DNA of 64,000 bases, taken from NCBI RefSeq assembly GCF_001273775.1, contig NZ_CP011801.1, forward strand, positions 2,396,001 to 2,460,000, given 5' to 3'. The notes under the pieces are model-generated. The model did no database searches and was not told the origin of the DNA. It was given only the letters and a program-made list of their open reading frames with translations. A program made the translations under genes and the position numbers. Shown here piece by piece: positions 38,287-46,238 of this stretch (positions are counted from its first letter, which is position 1; the number at the start of each line of letters is the position of its first letter). Source of the stretch: Nitrospira moscoviensis. GTDB lineage: Bacteria; Nitrospirota; Nitrospiria; Nitrospirales; Nitrospiraceae.

Positions 38287-40108
38287 CTAACCGCAGACGG
38301 GCGCTGAGATGCGCGACATGCGTGAGCGCCAGCGGGTAATTGCCCATCGCGGCGCCGTCGTCAGGCCGCCGCTCCTCCGCATAGAGGCCCACGTCGTTGG
38401 CCGTCTCTTCCGCCTGGTCGATCAGCGCCAACGCGTCGTCGCGCCGGCCCGCCGTCGCCAGCGCCTCGGCCATCCAAAAACTGCACGGGAGAAAGGCGCC
38501 TTCCTGCGGCCCCGCGTCTTTTCCCATGATATAGCGGTACACCAGCGGGCCCTTGGCCAAGATCCGCTGGACGGCCGCGATGGTCGACGTCATTCTCGGA
38601 TCCTTGCCGTCGATGAATCCGCCGGGCGAAAACGTCAGCGCGGCGGCATCCAAGCGGGAGCCCCCCAACACCTGGACGAAACTCCGCCTCGTCGTGGAAT
38701 AGCCCGTCTTCAGCACGACGCGGCTGATCGCCTCGCGAGCCTGCGCCCAAGCGCCCGTCGAGGCCCGGATTCCCATCCGCCGGACGAGCTGTTCGGCGCG
38801 ATCCAGCGCGATCCAACACCAGACTTTCGAATGGACGTAATGCCGCCGCTCGCCCCGCACTTCCCAGATGCCGTGGTCGGGCTGCGTCCATTGTTCGGCC
38901 ACGAGGTCGGCCATCCGGACAATCCACCGTTGCGTGCCGCGATCGAGCCGGTGGCCGGCGTCGACGTAGGCCGCGACGCCGTCCAGTAGTTCGCCGTACA
39001 CGTCGAGTTGGAACTGGGACGAGGCGGCGTTGCCTGTCCGCACGGGACGCGAGCGGCGATAGCCGTCCAGGCGGTCGACCGTGGATTCCGGCAGCGACGT
39101 CTCCCCGTGCACGTCGTACATCACTTGCAGCCGCGGATAGGTCAACGTAGTCGCATGGGTGAGCCACTGCATGAAGGCCGCCGCCTCCGCATGAAAGCCC
39201 AGCCGGAAGAAGACCCGCGCGCTCATCGAGGCGTCGCGGAGCCAGCAATAGCGATAATCCCAATTGAGCCCGCCGCCGACGCGCTCCGGCAGCGACGTGG
39301 TCGGCGCGGCGACGATCGCGCCGGAGGGCGCGTAGCTCAGGAGCTTCAACGTCATCGCGCTGCGCACGACCCGCTCGCGCTGCGGCCCGGCATAGCGGCA
39401 TTGCCGCGCCCATCCCGTCCAATAGCGCAGCGTGTCGTCGATCGCCACGTCGGCCAGCGCCGGACAGGGGTAGACGGACGGCGCCTCTTCGGCATAGGCC
39501 AGCCACAATACCAGCCGCTCACCCTTCGAGAGCCGGAGCCGCCCGGCGAGGGCGCCGTTCTGGAGGAACAACGGCATCTCGGTCGCGACCAGGAACACCC
39601 GGCTGCCGAGGTCCGCGCAATAGCCGACGTGCCGCCGCGCTTCGAAGCGGGGCGTCACCCGCCCATCGTCCGGTCTGAGCTTCAGCGTCACATCGAGATC
39701 CACGACCCCGTCGAGGCACTCGACGCGTCTCAGCACGTGACGAGCCGGCCACAGGCGCGCCGCGCGGTCTTCTTCGGACACCACCGGCATGAGATCCGTG
39801 AGACGGACCCGCCCGCGTTCCGCATGGAACTCGGTGACGAGAATCGGCGATTCCCCCTGGTACCATCGTTGAGTGGTAAAGGGCCCGGCGGGTGTCAGCG
39901 AACAGTACCCGCCCCGTTCCCAATCGAGCAGACGATTGAAACAGGAGGGGCTGTCGAACTTCGGCAGGCACAGCCAGTCGATCGAGCCGTGGCGGGACAC
40001 CAGCGCCGCCGTCCGGCAGTCGCCGATGAGCGCGTAGTCCTGGATGGGCGGATAGCCGCAGAGCAGTGCCGAGTCAGAAAGGGCCGAGGGCCGAGTTGCC
40101 AGTTCCAT
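38276..40108 (-). CDS. Glycoside hydrolase family 15 (glucoamylase/trehalase-like)
   Basis: A 610-residue cytoplasmic protein. The N-terminal YPPIQDYALIGDCRTAALVS and GSIDWLCLPKFDSPS are the hallmarks of bacterial GH15 enzymes. The (alpha/alpha)6 barrel includes LNWDYRYCWLRDASM with the general-acid region. It would hydrolyse alpha-glucans or trehalose. The first 17 residues (ATRPSALSDSALL) are encoded by a family C repeat, and no better start is visible, so the N-terminus is uncertain. The C-terminal residues and stop are in a MITE-like element. Confidence 0.9.
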   Translation of the reverse strand: MELATRPSALSDSALLCGYPPIQDYALIGDCRTAALVSRHGSIDWLCLPKFDSPSCFNRLLDWERGGYCSLTPAGPFTTQRWYQGESPILVTEFHAERGRVRLTDLMPVVSEEDRAARLWPARHVLRRVECLDGVVDLDVTLKLRPDDGRVTPRFEARRHVGYCADLGSRVFLVATEMPLFLQNGALAGRLRLSKGERLVLWLAYAEEAPSVYPCPALADVAIDDTLRYWTGWARQCRYAGPQRERVVRSAMTLKLLSYAPSGAIVAAPTTSLPERVGGGLNWDYRYCWLRDASMSARVFFRLGFHAEAAAFMQWLTHATTLTYPRLQVMYDVHGETSLPESTVDRLDGYRRSRPVRTGNAASSQFQLDVYGELLDGVAAYVDAGHRLDRGTQRWIVRMADLVAEQWTQPDHGIWEVRGERRHYVHSKVWCWIALDRAEQLVRRMGIRASTGAWAQAREAISRVVLKTGYSTTRRSFVQVLGGSRLDAAALTFSPGGFIDGKDPRMTSTIAAVQRILAKGPLVYRYIMGKDAGPQEGAFLPCSFWMAEALATAGRRDDALALIDQAEETANDVGLYAEERRPDDGAAMGNYPLALTHVAHLSARLRLAGC

Positions 40109-40190
40109 CTTCCGCGCTCCACTCGTCGCTCGGCACTGACGTAGAGCAGCGCCGAATCAGAAAGATGCGAGGGCCGAGTTTTCACATGCT
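40069..40190. repeat. Family C repeat, tandem copies of a 45-bp unit
   Basis: AGAGCAGTGCCGAGTCAGAA with GGGCCGAGTT, and AGAGCAGCGCCGAATCAGAA with GGGCCGAGTT, are two diverged direct copies. Between them lies the only plausible start codon of the GH15 gene. Confidence 0.65.
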
Positions 40191-41312
40191 CAATTCCAAC
40201 CGGGTCTGGAGCAAGTGCAGAATATGACGCCGCGACAACACGCCTTCGATCCGGCCGTCCGACATGACCGGCAGCTGATTGACGTCCTCTTTCCCCATGG
40301 TCTCCAGCGCGTCGACGACCGGCGTGTCGGGCGACACTGCCCGCAGTTGATGCAAGGGCCGCTTGAGCAGGCGCACGGGCGTGTCCGGCCAGCGGGCGCG
40401 GTCCACCTGCTTGAGATCCGAGGGCGTGATCAAGCCGGTCGCCGTGCCCTCCTCTTCCACCACGTAGCAGCGCTCGCCTGTGCGCAGGACGTAGTCGTCG
40501 GCAAACCGCTGCGCCGAGGTGTCGGCCGGCACGCGCGCGCATTCGCTCGACATGACGTCGCCGACCCGCAGGCCCCGGAGCCCGGCCACGACCTCGACCT
40601 GCGCGTGGCTCGCCGTGGCCGCGTCCAGGAGAAACCAGCCGAGCAGCGCCAGCCAAACGCCGCCGATTCCGTCCACCGCCAGGAATTGCCAGACGCCGAA
40701 CGCGAACAACGCCAAGGCCACTCCTTGGCCCACGCGGGCCGACAGGCGGGTCGCGCGGTCGCTGTTGCCGGTGACCCACCAGACGGCCGCCCGCAGCACG
40801 CGGCCGCCGTCGAGCGGAAATCCCGGAATCAGGTTGAAGATCGCCAGCATGAAATTGAGCGAGCTCAACGAGACCAGCACCGCCACCGGCGGGCTCATCA
40901 AGGCCGGCACGGCCTGCCGCCCCCACGACGACGCCAGCGCGGCCGCGGCCCAGCCGATCGCGCCGCTCATGACGGGACCGGCCACGCCCATCCAGAATTC
41001 CGCCTTCGGGGTCGCGGCGTCGCGCTCGATGTTCGCGACGCCGCCGAGCGCAAACAGGGTGATCGTCCGCACCGGGATGCCGACCGCCTTGGCGACCAGC
41101 GCGTGCGCCAGCTCATGCAGCACGATCGAGCCGAAGAACAGCAGCGTGATGACGATCGCCGCGGACCAGATCACGCGCGGCTGCCAATTGGGATTGCTCT
41201 CGTAGAAATAGCCGACGAACGAGCCGGCCAGGAGCACCGCGATCAGAATCCAGCTGTAGTGCAGCCCGATGTGGATGCCCGCGATGCGGCCGATGATGAG
41301 CGAAGGCTGCAT
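40182..41312 (-). CDS. Site-2-type (M50) membrane protease with CBS domains
   Basis: A 376-residue protein. Six membrane segments carry HELAH (about 66-70) and NLIPGFPLDGGRVL (about 160-173), which provide the zinc ligands. Two CBS motifs follow (VGDVMSSECARVP, and VDALETMGKEDVNQLPV, split). Rip3/SpoIVFB-like proteases of this class cut membrane proteins, and the CBS pair may sense ATP/AMP. AAGGGAGAAG precedes the ATG. Confidence 0.92.
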   Translation of the reverse strand: MQPSLIIGRIAGIHIGLHYSWILIAVLLAGSFVGYFYESNPNWQPRVIWSAAIVITLLFFGSIVLHELAHALVAKAVGIPVRTITLFALGGVANIERDAATPKAEFWMGVAGPVMSGAIGWAAAALASSWGRQAVPALMSPPVAVLVSLSSLNFMLAIFNLIPGFPLDGGRVLRAAVWWVTGNSDRATRLSARVGQGVALALFAFGVWQFLAVDGIGGVWLALLGWFLLDAATASHAQVEVVAGLRGLRVGDVMSSECARVPADTSAQRFADDYVLRTGERCYVVEEEGTATGLITPSDLKQVDRARWPDTPVRLLKRPLHQLRAVSPDTPVVDALETMGKEDVNQLPVMSDGRIEGVLSRRHILHLLQTRLELSM

Positions 41313-41352
41313 CTTCTCCCTTGCCGTCCGGGGACGGGCCCGGCGGCGCGCT

Positions 41353-41802
41353 TCATCGATTGATCACCTTCTTCATCGCCGGCCGATCGGAGACCGGCGC
41401 CCGTTCGGTCCGCTCCAGACCTGCGTCCATGCTCAAGCCGCCCGCCCCGTACACCGCGACGTACAGCAGCCCGCCGATCATCGACAGGTTCTTGAGGAAA
41501 TGGATCATCTGATTCTGGTCGCCCAAGTTCGCATGGAAGATGAGCGTGGTCGGGATCATGAAGGCGATCAGGAGCCACGCGCCGATTCGGGCCCGGTAGC
41601 CCAGCAGCAACGAGAGCCCGCCCCCGACCTCGACGAGGATCGCGCCGACGTAGAAGAGCCCGGTGAGCCAGGTCATCCCCATCGACGCCATGTATTGCTG
41701 GGTGCCCTGCGGATCGGCGATCTTGTTGATCCCCGAGAGGAGAAAGATGGCGGCCAGCAGAATCCGCCCGATGAGACTGAGCCACGAAGTCTGTATCGTC
41801 AT
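41353..41802 (-). CDS. DoxX-family membrane protein
   Basis: A 149-residue protein with four membrane segments. LAAIFLLSGINKI, VEVGGGLSLLLGY and FHANLGDQNQMIHFLKN are typical of DoxX. DoxX proteins are linked to redox and thiol stress. The ATG overlaps the stop of the upstream gene (ATGA). Confidence 0.88.
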   Translation of the reverse strand: MTIQTSWLSLIGRILLAAIFLLSGINKIADPQGTQQYMASMGMTWLTGLFYVGAILVEVGGGLSLLLGYRARIGAWLLIAFMIPTTLIFHANLGDQNQMIHFLKNLSMIGGLLYVAVYGAGGLSMDAGLERTERAPVSDRPAMKKVINR

Positions 41803-42467
41803 GATCGGCCCCCTGTCGGTTCGGACCACCGGTGTTCCCGCGCGGCCTCGATCGCTTCCGGCAGCGCGAGCGCGCAGGCGCCGAGGTGCGCCAGCGCATC
41901 CACGATGCAGTATCCGCACCACGCCTGTTCGACCACCGGCATCTGGTGAAAAAGATATTTGGCCGCCACCCCGGCGCCCGCCGCCGCTTTGCCGGCGGCC
42001 AGCAGCGGAATCCACGGCGCCCGCCGCGCGCGCCCCGCGCCGCCGAGGCCGGCCAGCACGGCGTTCAGCGCATGGGCCGCCAGGGACAACGGACCGTCCG
42101 GCACCCCGTAGTGGTACGCGGTGGAGGAGGCGTTCACCTTGTCGGAATGGAACCGGCGGCTCGGCGGATCGGGCAGATGGCGGATCACCCCCATTTGAAA
42201 CAGCGACACGATCGCCATGCTCGCCATCCCGACGAGCGACAGCACGGTGATCGCCCGCCGGCGCCGCATGTGGGGCGAGCGGTCGTCGCGGAGGTCGGCC
42301 CGCAGCCGCTGCGGATCGCGCCCCTCCGTCGCGTGGCCGAACGCCATCGAGGCCAACTCCACCGAACGCCGCACCGAGTCGTTGCTCAGGCCCTCGGCGT
42401 TCCACGGCATCACCCAGATCGACGACGCCCCCGACCGATCAGGCGGCATGGGCTTCCCCTGGGTCAT
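41799..42467 (-). CDS. VKOR-like membrane protein
   Basis: A 222-residue protein from the ATG at 42467. About four membrane segments with AWCGYCIVDALAHLG holding a CxxC pair. It resembles the protein at 24225 in this motif and in length. It probably supports disulfide formation or a related redox step next to the DoxX protein. It overlaps the 3' end of the upstream gene by 29 bases. Confidence 0.62.
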   Translation of the reverse strand: MTQGKPMPPDRSGASSIWVMPWNAEGLSNDSVRRSVELASMAFGHATEGRDPQRLRADLRDDRSPHMRRRRAITVLSLVGMASMAIVSLFQMGVIRHLPDPPSRRFHSDKVNASSTAYHYGVPDGPLSLAAHALNAVLAGLGGAGRARRAPWIPLLAAGKAAAGAGVAAKYLFHQMPVVEQAWCGYCIVDALAHLGACALALPEAIEAAREHRWSEPTGGRS

Positions 42468-43329
42468 AGTGCGGCTCCGCCTCCCGCGCATCCCGTCCGT
42501 CGCCCGCGCCGTTTTTCTGCGGGTCCCCCTCCGCCTGTTCCCGCCCGAGCACGGCGGTGACATGGGCCGTGTCGTCCGGATTCAGGCTGCCGCGCGGCGC
42601 GAGCCGCGCGTCTTCGTACTCGCCGCGCTCGATGTGCACGAGATACTGCGACCAGGACAACAGCGTGCCCTGGCAGACCCGCCGGTCGGCGGGCAGGCTC
42701 AGCATGTCCTGCTCCATCCGCCGCAGCATTTCCCGCATGAACCAATCCGGCACCCGCAGCCGCTGATCCGGATAGATGAATCCGAACAAGACCACGTGGC
42801 TGAACAACACCCGCCAATGCCGATTGAACCGGGACAGCAGCCGGGGCCAGTCCAGCCATCGCGCGCGGGCGCGCAGCAGATGCGCGATATCCCCGCCGTC
42901 GTACCGGTTCCGTTCCATGACGAAGGCCTTCGACCAAATCGTTTCCTCGGCGGGCGTGAGCGCCACGTCGAGGCCCAGCACCACCGCCGGCGGCGCATGG
43001 GTGAACCAGCCGTCATCCACCGTGCAGAGGCCGTTGCCCGAGCTGAAGATGACGTCGATGCTGGCGTCCTCTTTCCACGCCTTCCCCAACCAATGTGGAA
43101 ACCGCAGCTCCGTCCGGTAGCCCGCCTGCGCCAAGGTCCGGAGCAGCCGTTCGCTGTCGCGCGGGCGCACGAACAGATCGAGGTCTTTGGTCTGCCGGAC
43201 GATGCCGGTGTAGCTCTCGAAGGCGAAGGCGCCGCCGATGAGGGCCGGCACACCGGCCTCGCGCAAGACCGTCAGCGCGTCGCGGTACACGGGATGCGCG
43301 GAATCCTGAGCGGCGCCGACCGATTCCAC
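42439..43329 (-). CDS. Nucleotidyltransferase-fold protein
   Basis: A 296-residue protein. IGGAFAFESYTGIVRQTKDLD (GG and DxD) with SIDVIFSSGNG mark a minimal nucleotidyltransferase fold. The C-terminal 120 residues are helical and unrecognised. It differs from the protein at 37217 in size and context and has no small partner. A toxin role is less likely here. Confidence 0.78.
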   Translation of the reverse strand: MESVGAAQDSAHPVYRDALTVLREAGVPALIGGAFAFESYTGIVRQTKDLDLFVRPRDSERLLRTLAQAGYRTELRFPHWLGKAWKEDASIDVIFSSGNGLCTVDDGWFTHAPPAVVLGLDVALTPAEETIWSKAFVMERNRYDGGDIAHLLRARARWLDWPRLLSRFNRHWRVLFSHVVLFGFIYPDQRLRVPDWFMREMLRRMEQDMLSLPADRRVCQGTLLSWSQYLVHIERGEYEDARLAPRGSLNPDDTAHVTAVLGREQAEGDPQKNGAGDGRDAREAEPHYDPGEAHAA

Positions 43330-43353
43330 TTCCCTCCTCCTTGTGCCTCCTCC

Positions 43354-44085
43354 TTACCTCCCCACCGGGGCGGGCAGGTCGAGCAGCCGGATGGGCCGCC
43401 GGCCGGGGCACGACTGCCGCAGCAGCGGCAATGCCACGTTGTACACGGGCACGCCGCCTCTGGTCCGGCCTTCCAGCGCCCCGTGATGCGCATGGCCGTG
43501 GCACACCATCGTCACCCCATAGCGATTCACCGGCTCTTCGAGACGGCTGGACCCGAGGAACGGAATGATTTCCTGCGGCTCGCCCCGCACCGTGTCGAGG
43601 ATCGGGGAATAATGCGTCAGCACCACGCGGGACGCGGTCCGCAGCTTCGCGAGCGCGTACTCCAGCTTGAGCGCTTCCTCCATCGACTCGCGCGCGAACT
43701 GCTTCAGGATCATTTCCCCCCAGGGCTGCAACGCCCGTTCGCCGAAGCCGCCGCAGAAGCCTTTCACGCCGGCAAAGCCGATCCCGTTCAACTCGACCGC
43801 CGTGCCGTCGAGCACGATGACCCCGCTGCCCGCCAGGATGTCGGCCACCTCGGCATGCTGGCCCGACTCATATTCGTGATTGCCGAGCACCGCCACCACC
43901 GGCATCCGGCGCAGATCCGCGAGATGTTGGGCGAGCTGCCGCGCCTCATCCGCTTTGCCGTAATCCGTCAGATCGCCGCACAGCAACAAGACGTCGGCCT
44001 CCTGATCCAGATCCTTGAACAGCGCGTGCAGCTCGTCGCTGGAGGTGCGCGGGCAATGCAGATCGCCGATCGCCGCAAGCCGCAT
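43354..44085 (-). CDS. Calcineurin-like metallophosphoesterase
   Basis: A 243-residue protein. GDLHC, CGDLTDYG, LGNHEYE, LTHYSP and CHGHAHHG are all present in order and give a complete two-metal site. It probably cleaves a phosphodiester or phosphomonoester; the substrate is not known. An in-frame ATG at 44106 is an alternative start. It is followed closely by the nucleotidyltransferase gene (24-base gap). Confidence 0.87.
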   Translation of the reverse strand: MRLAAIGDLHCPRTSSDELHALFKDLDQEADVLLLCGDLTDYGKADEARQLAQHLADLRRMPVVAVLGNHEYESGQHAEVADILAGSGVIVLDGTAVELNGIGFAGVKGFCGGFGERALQPWGEMILKQFARESMEEALKLEYALAKLRTASRVVLTHYSPILDTVRGEPQEIIPFLGSSRLEEPVNRYGVTMVCHGHAHHGALEGRTRGGVPVYNVALPLLRQSCPGRRPIRLLDLPAPVGR

Positions 44086-44124
44086 CCGTCCGTTCTCTTG
44101 CACCATACGCAGCTCAGGGGGAAG

Positions 44125-44212
44125 AGTCGAGGAACGAGCGCCGAGTGCCGAGCGAAGCTACAACCCGGAACTCGGCTTTCAGCCCGTTCTCGCTCGGTCC
44201 TTTCCCGACGTC
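44125..44212. repeat. Family C inverted repeat
   Basis: GAGCGCCGAGTGCCGAGCG words face CTCGCTCGGTCC words between the flavoprotein and phosphoesterase genes. The stop codon of the flavoprotein lies at its edge. Confidence 0.6.
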
Positions 44213-45173
44213 ACCCGGCCGGCTCGCAGACCCGCAGCGCATGGTGGGCCAGATTCTCCTCGAAGAGGTCCCGGTTGATGGCTTGCCCCGCGGTCGCGCC
44301 CTGTCCGGCGGCGATGATCATCTGGCAATTGGCCGGGGTCACGCATCCGGCGGCGTACAGTCCGCCGACCGACGTCCGCATCTCCGCATCCACCGCCAAT
44401 TGCCCTTCCGCGTCTTCCCTCGCGCCCAAGCCCTGGGCCAGCCTCGTGTGAAACCGATCGCCTCGGGTGGCGAACAGGGCGTCGATCGGGCGCTCTTCGC
44501 CGCCTTCGAAACGGAGGCTCCGCACGGCGCCGCCGTCATGCCGGAGCGCCGCCACGCGCTCGTGCCGCACGGGCACGCCGTATTCCGCGAGCCGATCCCG
44601 CCAGAGCCGACTCCAAGCGGGCGGCTCCCCGTGCGTGGCGATCAACACCGAGGGGGAAAAGGCCAGCATGGCCAACGCGTACTGCGCGGCCTCGTCGCGC
44701 GAGCCGACGATGACGATGCGCCGGCCCTGCACCCGAAAGCCGTCGCAGTCTTTGCAGAAGAACACGCTCTTCCCGAGGCAGTCCCGGGAGCCGGCGATGT
44801 CGGGCAGCTCGTGCGTCAGCCCGGTCGCGAGCAGCACCCGCCGACCCCTGTACGTCTGCGCGCGGCCCTGCAGCGTGAAGGCGCTATGATCGTCATCGTC
44901 GCGCGCGATCGTCAGCACTTCGTCATGGACGAGAACGGCGCCGAATTGCCGGGCATGCCGGCGGCTGCGCTCAAGCAGCTCGGTCCCGCTGACGCCGTCC
45001 GGAAATCCGAGATAGTTTTCGACCATCTCCTCCCACGTCGCCATGGAGTGGCCGTGATCGAGGACGAGCGTGCGGCGCCGGCTGCGTCCGAGATAGACGG
45101 CGGCCGACAATCCGGCCAGCCCGCCGCCGACGATCACGGCCTCCCACAGCTGTGAGGCGGAACGGTCCGTCAT
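44211..45173 (-). CDS. Thioredoxin-reductase-like flavoprotein
   Basis: A 320-residue protein with FAD site VIVGGGLAGLSAAVYLGRS, a redox pair CKDCDG (about 135-138), NAD(P) site IVIVGSRDEA, and a final GCVTPANCQMIIAAGQG near the FAD. Length and order match low-molecular-weight thioredoxin reductase-type enzymes. No thioredoxin gene is next to it, so the partner is unknown. Overlaps the BON gene by four bases (ATGA-type). Confidence 0.88.
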   Translation of the reverse strand: MTDRSASQLWEAVIVGGGLAGLSAAVYLGRSRRRTLVLDHGHSMATWEEMVENYLGFPDGVSGTELLERSRRHARQFGAVLVHDEVLTIARDDDDHSAFTLQGRAQTYRGRRVLLATGLTHELPDIAGSRDCLGKSVFFCKDCDGFRVQGRRIVIVGSRDEAAQYALAMLAFSPSVLIATHGEPPAWSRLWRDRLAEYGVPVRHERVAALRHDGGAVRSLRFEGGEERPIDALFATRGDRFHTRLAQGLGAREDAEGQLAVDAEMRTSVGGLYAAGCVTPANCQMIIAAGQGATAGQAINRDLFEENLAHHALRVCEPAG

Positions 45174-45523
45174 TCCACGTGCCGGTTGCCGGCCGATCCC
45201 ACGCGCCGGTTGTCGGCCGATCCTCGCCGGACCTGCAGACTGTTGTGCACCGCTTGGACGCCGTCGACCTGACGGGCCAATTCCTCGGCGCGGGACTTCT
45301 CTTCCGGCGAGGGGACCACGCCGGTCAGATGGACGATGCCGCCCTGCGACTCCACATCCACGCGGGCGAAGTTCGACGTGCGATCGCCGGTCAATTTCAT
45401 CTGCACCGCCGCCGACACGGAGGCGTCGCGCATGGACTGCGCGGCCGTCTGCTCGCTCGTGGCTTGACAGCCGGCGAGGGCCGCGAGCCAGATGACCAGC
45501 GCCCACACCGTCGCGGCGGGCAT
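45170..45523 (-). CDS. BON-domain lipoprotein
   Basis: A 117-residue protein starting at 45523 with a lipobox (LAALAGC). The BON core is FARVDVESQGGIVHLTGVV with EELARQVDGVQAVHNSLQV. The C-terminal tail (GSADNRRVGSAGNRHV) is a duplicated 8-residue unit encoded by a 22-23-bp tandem DNA repeat (45178-45225). It is second in an operon behind a sigma-54-like promoter. Confidence 0.85.
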   Translation of the reverse strand: MPAATVWALVIWLAALAGCQATSEQTAAQSMRDASVSAAVQMKLTGDRTSNFARVDVESQGGIVHLTGVVPSPEEKSRAEELARQVDGVQAVHNSLQVRRGSADNRRVGSAGNRHVE

Positions 45524-45545
45524 GCCGACCTCCTTCGTGCAACGA

Positions 45546-45890
45546 TCAGCCGCGGGGCTTCGACGCTTCCCGTCCCGTATTGGCCGCTTCCCGCATGGTT
45601 TCCTTGCCGCTCTGCGCGAATTCACGCGCGGATCGGCCGGCTTCCTGCACAACTTCCTGGCCCTTCTCGTAATACTCTTTGCCCCGTTCCACCGCCTGGT
45701 CCCAGGCGGCCCGGCCGCGCTCCACCGCTTCGTCCTTGGCCCGTGATGCATAATTCCGCAGCATGCCGCGCAGCTCGGACCCCGTTTGCGGCGCGAACAG
45801 CAGCGCGATCCCCGCCCCGATCAACGCGCCGGCCATGAACGCCGACCACCCCATCGACTCTTCATAGTACTCATACTCTCCGTTTCGCAT
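45546..45890 (-). CDS. YtxH-family small membrane protein
   Basis: A 114-residue protein. One membrane segment (FMAGALIGAGIALLFAPQTG, about 18-37) with the typical FAPQTGSELR sequence, then a long amphipathic helix. AAAGGAGG precedes the ATG. YtxH proteins are general stress proteins. It is the first gene of the group 45890 to 44211, under a sigma-54-like promoter with site 'g'. Confidence 0.85.
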   Translation of the reverse strand: MRNGEYEYYEESMGWSAFMAGALIGAGIALLFAPQTGSELRGMLRNYASRAKDEAVERGRAAWDQAVERGKEYYEKGQEVVQEAGRSAREFAQSGKETMREAANTGREASKPRG

Positions 45891-45946
45891 CACAGAACCT
45901 CCTTTTATCGCATGAGAGTTTGACAACACGCATTGTGGAGACCTGT

Positions 45947-45961
45947 GCAAGCCGCGGACCG
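45947..45961 (-). promoter_or_regulatory. Sigma-54 promoter for the YtxH operon
   Basis: On the minus strand CGGTCCGCGGCTTGCAC has GG-N10-GC and a full CTTGCA half. Site 'g' is 92-113 bp upstream. Confidence 0.58.
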
Positions 45962-46044
45962 TGCCGACGCAGAGGCGGGCATGACGAACTCCTCCACGTG
46001 ATCAAGCAAATACACTTCGGGCGGATTTCTCCGCCCGCGCCATC

Positions 46045-46078
46045 AGACAGAATGTCCGCTAGCTCGGACATCCTGTCT
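46045..46078. promoter_or_regulatory. Paired-palindrome activator site 'g' between divergent genes
   Basis: AGACAGAATGTCC and GGACATCCTGTCT have centres 21 bp apart. They lie 92 bp from the left-facing promoter and 96 bp from a weaker right-facing one. Confidence 0.62.
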
Positions 46079-46166
46079 CAGCAAGCCGGCTTCGGAAGCC
46101 TGTTGCCGGGCACGGTACGAGAATCCTCGCCGATTATTTACATCATTTTTACCCGGCCCTTTCTTC

Positions 46167-46182
46167 CGGCCGTTGATCCGCT
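46167..46182 (+). promoter_or_regulatory. Weaker sigma-54-like site for the ABC exporter
   Basis: CGGCCGTTGATCCGCT has GG-N10-GC but lacks the TT before GC. It is listed because its distance from site 'g' (96 bp) equals that of the others. Confidence 0.35.
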
Positions 46183-46238
46183 TCGTCCTCCTGATTAGGA
46201 TGCCGTCCGCAATAACCGACGCGTCATCATCCGACTCC

